Below are positions 63,401 to 64,000 of a stretch of DNA of 64,000 nt, in pieces. The notes under the pieces were generated by a model. That model saw nothing but the letters and a program-made list of their open reading frames with translations. It had not been told where the DNA came from and searched no databases. The DNA is taken from assembly GCF_905147045.1 (NCBI RefSeq), contig NC_065890.1:9796001-9860000 (forward strand), given 5' to 3'. The position numbers and the translations under genes were made by a program. Source of the DNA: Nymphalis io (Eukaryota; Arthropoda; Insecta; Lepidoptera; Nymphalidae). The first letter of the stretch is position 1; the number at the start of each line of letters is the position of its first letter.

Positions 63401-64000
63401 TAGTATCTTGCATGCGAGCCAATCCAATAACATCTCGTGAATGTTGAAAGGCACCTTGTTGAGTGCTCCAGTTAACCGGTAAGACAACACGAGTTCCTTT
63501 AGTAACGCTGGGCTTTGGTCCTGTAAATATATTTTTAACAATTTATTTAAAATAATACTAAAAGTAGATCCGCAAGTATTTGAAATGAATTAAAAAGTTA
63601 CTTACCGAAACAGAACACGATACGAATCACATCTTGCTGTTTGTCATAAGTTCTATCAAAACGAACAGCGAAGAAAAAATTTTGGCCTCTTCTTAAAACC
63701 GGATTAGGAAGGATGTTGTCATTAACTAAATCATATTGATCAGTGTGATGGTCTTTGGCGTTATCCCGTGAATAAAATTCAGTAAGTTCTACTTTAAGCG
63801 GTTGCTGGGAATAATAACTCTGAGGAATTAATTCCATAGTGTCTTGACGACGTCGGCGTTCATTTTGATCAGCAAGTTTGCAAATCAGGTTATGAGTATA
63901 TTGTGTATTCGGGCTATTCCTCGAAGAATGCTTAAGGCGATGTAGTGCACCCGTACTATGGGAACGGCCAGGTCTATGTTGAGCTGATGGACCAGCCCTA
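60477..64000 (-). CDS. Tg: Second transglutaminase, tandem paralogue (5' end outside window)
   Basis: Nine exons: 63606->64000, 62712-63520, 62336-62531, 62072-62260, 61763-61982, 61411-61675, 61039-61323, 60835-60960, 60477-60629, all in phase. The frame stays open to the window edge, so the start is missing. The core keeps Cys (YGQCWVFSA, codon 62379-62381), His (WNFHVWND) and Asp (WQIIDSTPQE). The residue equivalent to Trp241 of TG2 is Tyr (VGRYDGEY, codon 62487-62489). Exon 62712-63520 carries a Ser/Thr/Pro-rich stretch of about 100 residues between the beta-sandwich start (TKGTRVVLPVNWS) and DRWDISVQ, absent from the neighbouring paralogue. An upstream Arg/Ser/His-rich tail (RAGPSAQHRPGRSHSTGALH) precedes the sandwich. 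The TAG stop is in a leaky context (see next entry). Likely a duplicate of the adjacent gene, perhaps the annulin-like branch. Confidence 0.93.

Overview
The window looks like nuclear DNA of a lepidopteran, most likely a butterfly. It is AT-rich, its genes have many introns, and it carries several interspersed SINE families of the kinds found throughout moth and butterfly genomes, plus one decayed mariner. There is no bacterial or viral gene organisation. The species call is inference; no name can be assigned from the sequence alone.

Layout. (1) Positions 1-20372 hold the 5' part of a minus-strand T-box transcription factor gene of the Tbx20/midline/H15 type. Three coding exons (20234-20372, 13651-13812, 11874-12039) join in frame, and the third opens the T-box. 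The rest of the gene lies beyond the left edge, so 1-11873 is intron. Intron 1 contains a 1391-bp mariner with terminal inverted repeats and a TA duplication. A very GC-rich island at 20515-20712 sits just upstream of exon 1 and is the likely promoter. (2) Positions 20.7-43.3 kb contain no gene I can support. The interval holds SINEs and several GC-rich unique blocks that could be regulatory DNA of the T-box gene. (3) Positions 43431-44717 (+) are a single-exon, intact gene for the dynein arm assembly factor DNAAF11 (LRRC6, Drosophila tilB). A near-perfect RFX X-box lies 69 bp before the ATG. (4) Positions 45835-56623 (-) are a complete transglutaminase gene with 12 coding exons per transcript and two alternative first coding exons. 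The longer form has 765 residues. (5) Positions 60321-64000 (-) are the 3' part of a second, tandem transglutaminase gene in nine exons, running off the right edge.

The two transglutaminases are a head-to-tail paralogous pair. Both keep the Cys-His-Asp triad. They differ in N-termini, in the residue before the catalytic Gln-Cys, in the position equivalent to the transition-state Trp of vertebrate enzymes (Trp in the first, Tyr in the second), and in a Ser/Thr/Pro-rich insert found only in the second.

The observation most worth checking is at the end of the second transglutaminase. Its TAG stop is followed by CAG CTA, which fits the TMV-type leaky context (stop-CAR-YYA). It lies inside a perfect 15-base palindrome and is followed by 51 further open codons before a TAA. 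This suggests programmed stop-codon readthrough giving a C-terminally extended enzyme.
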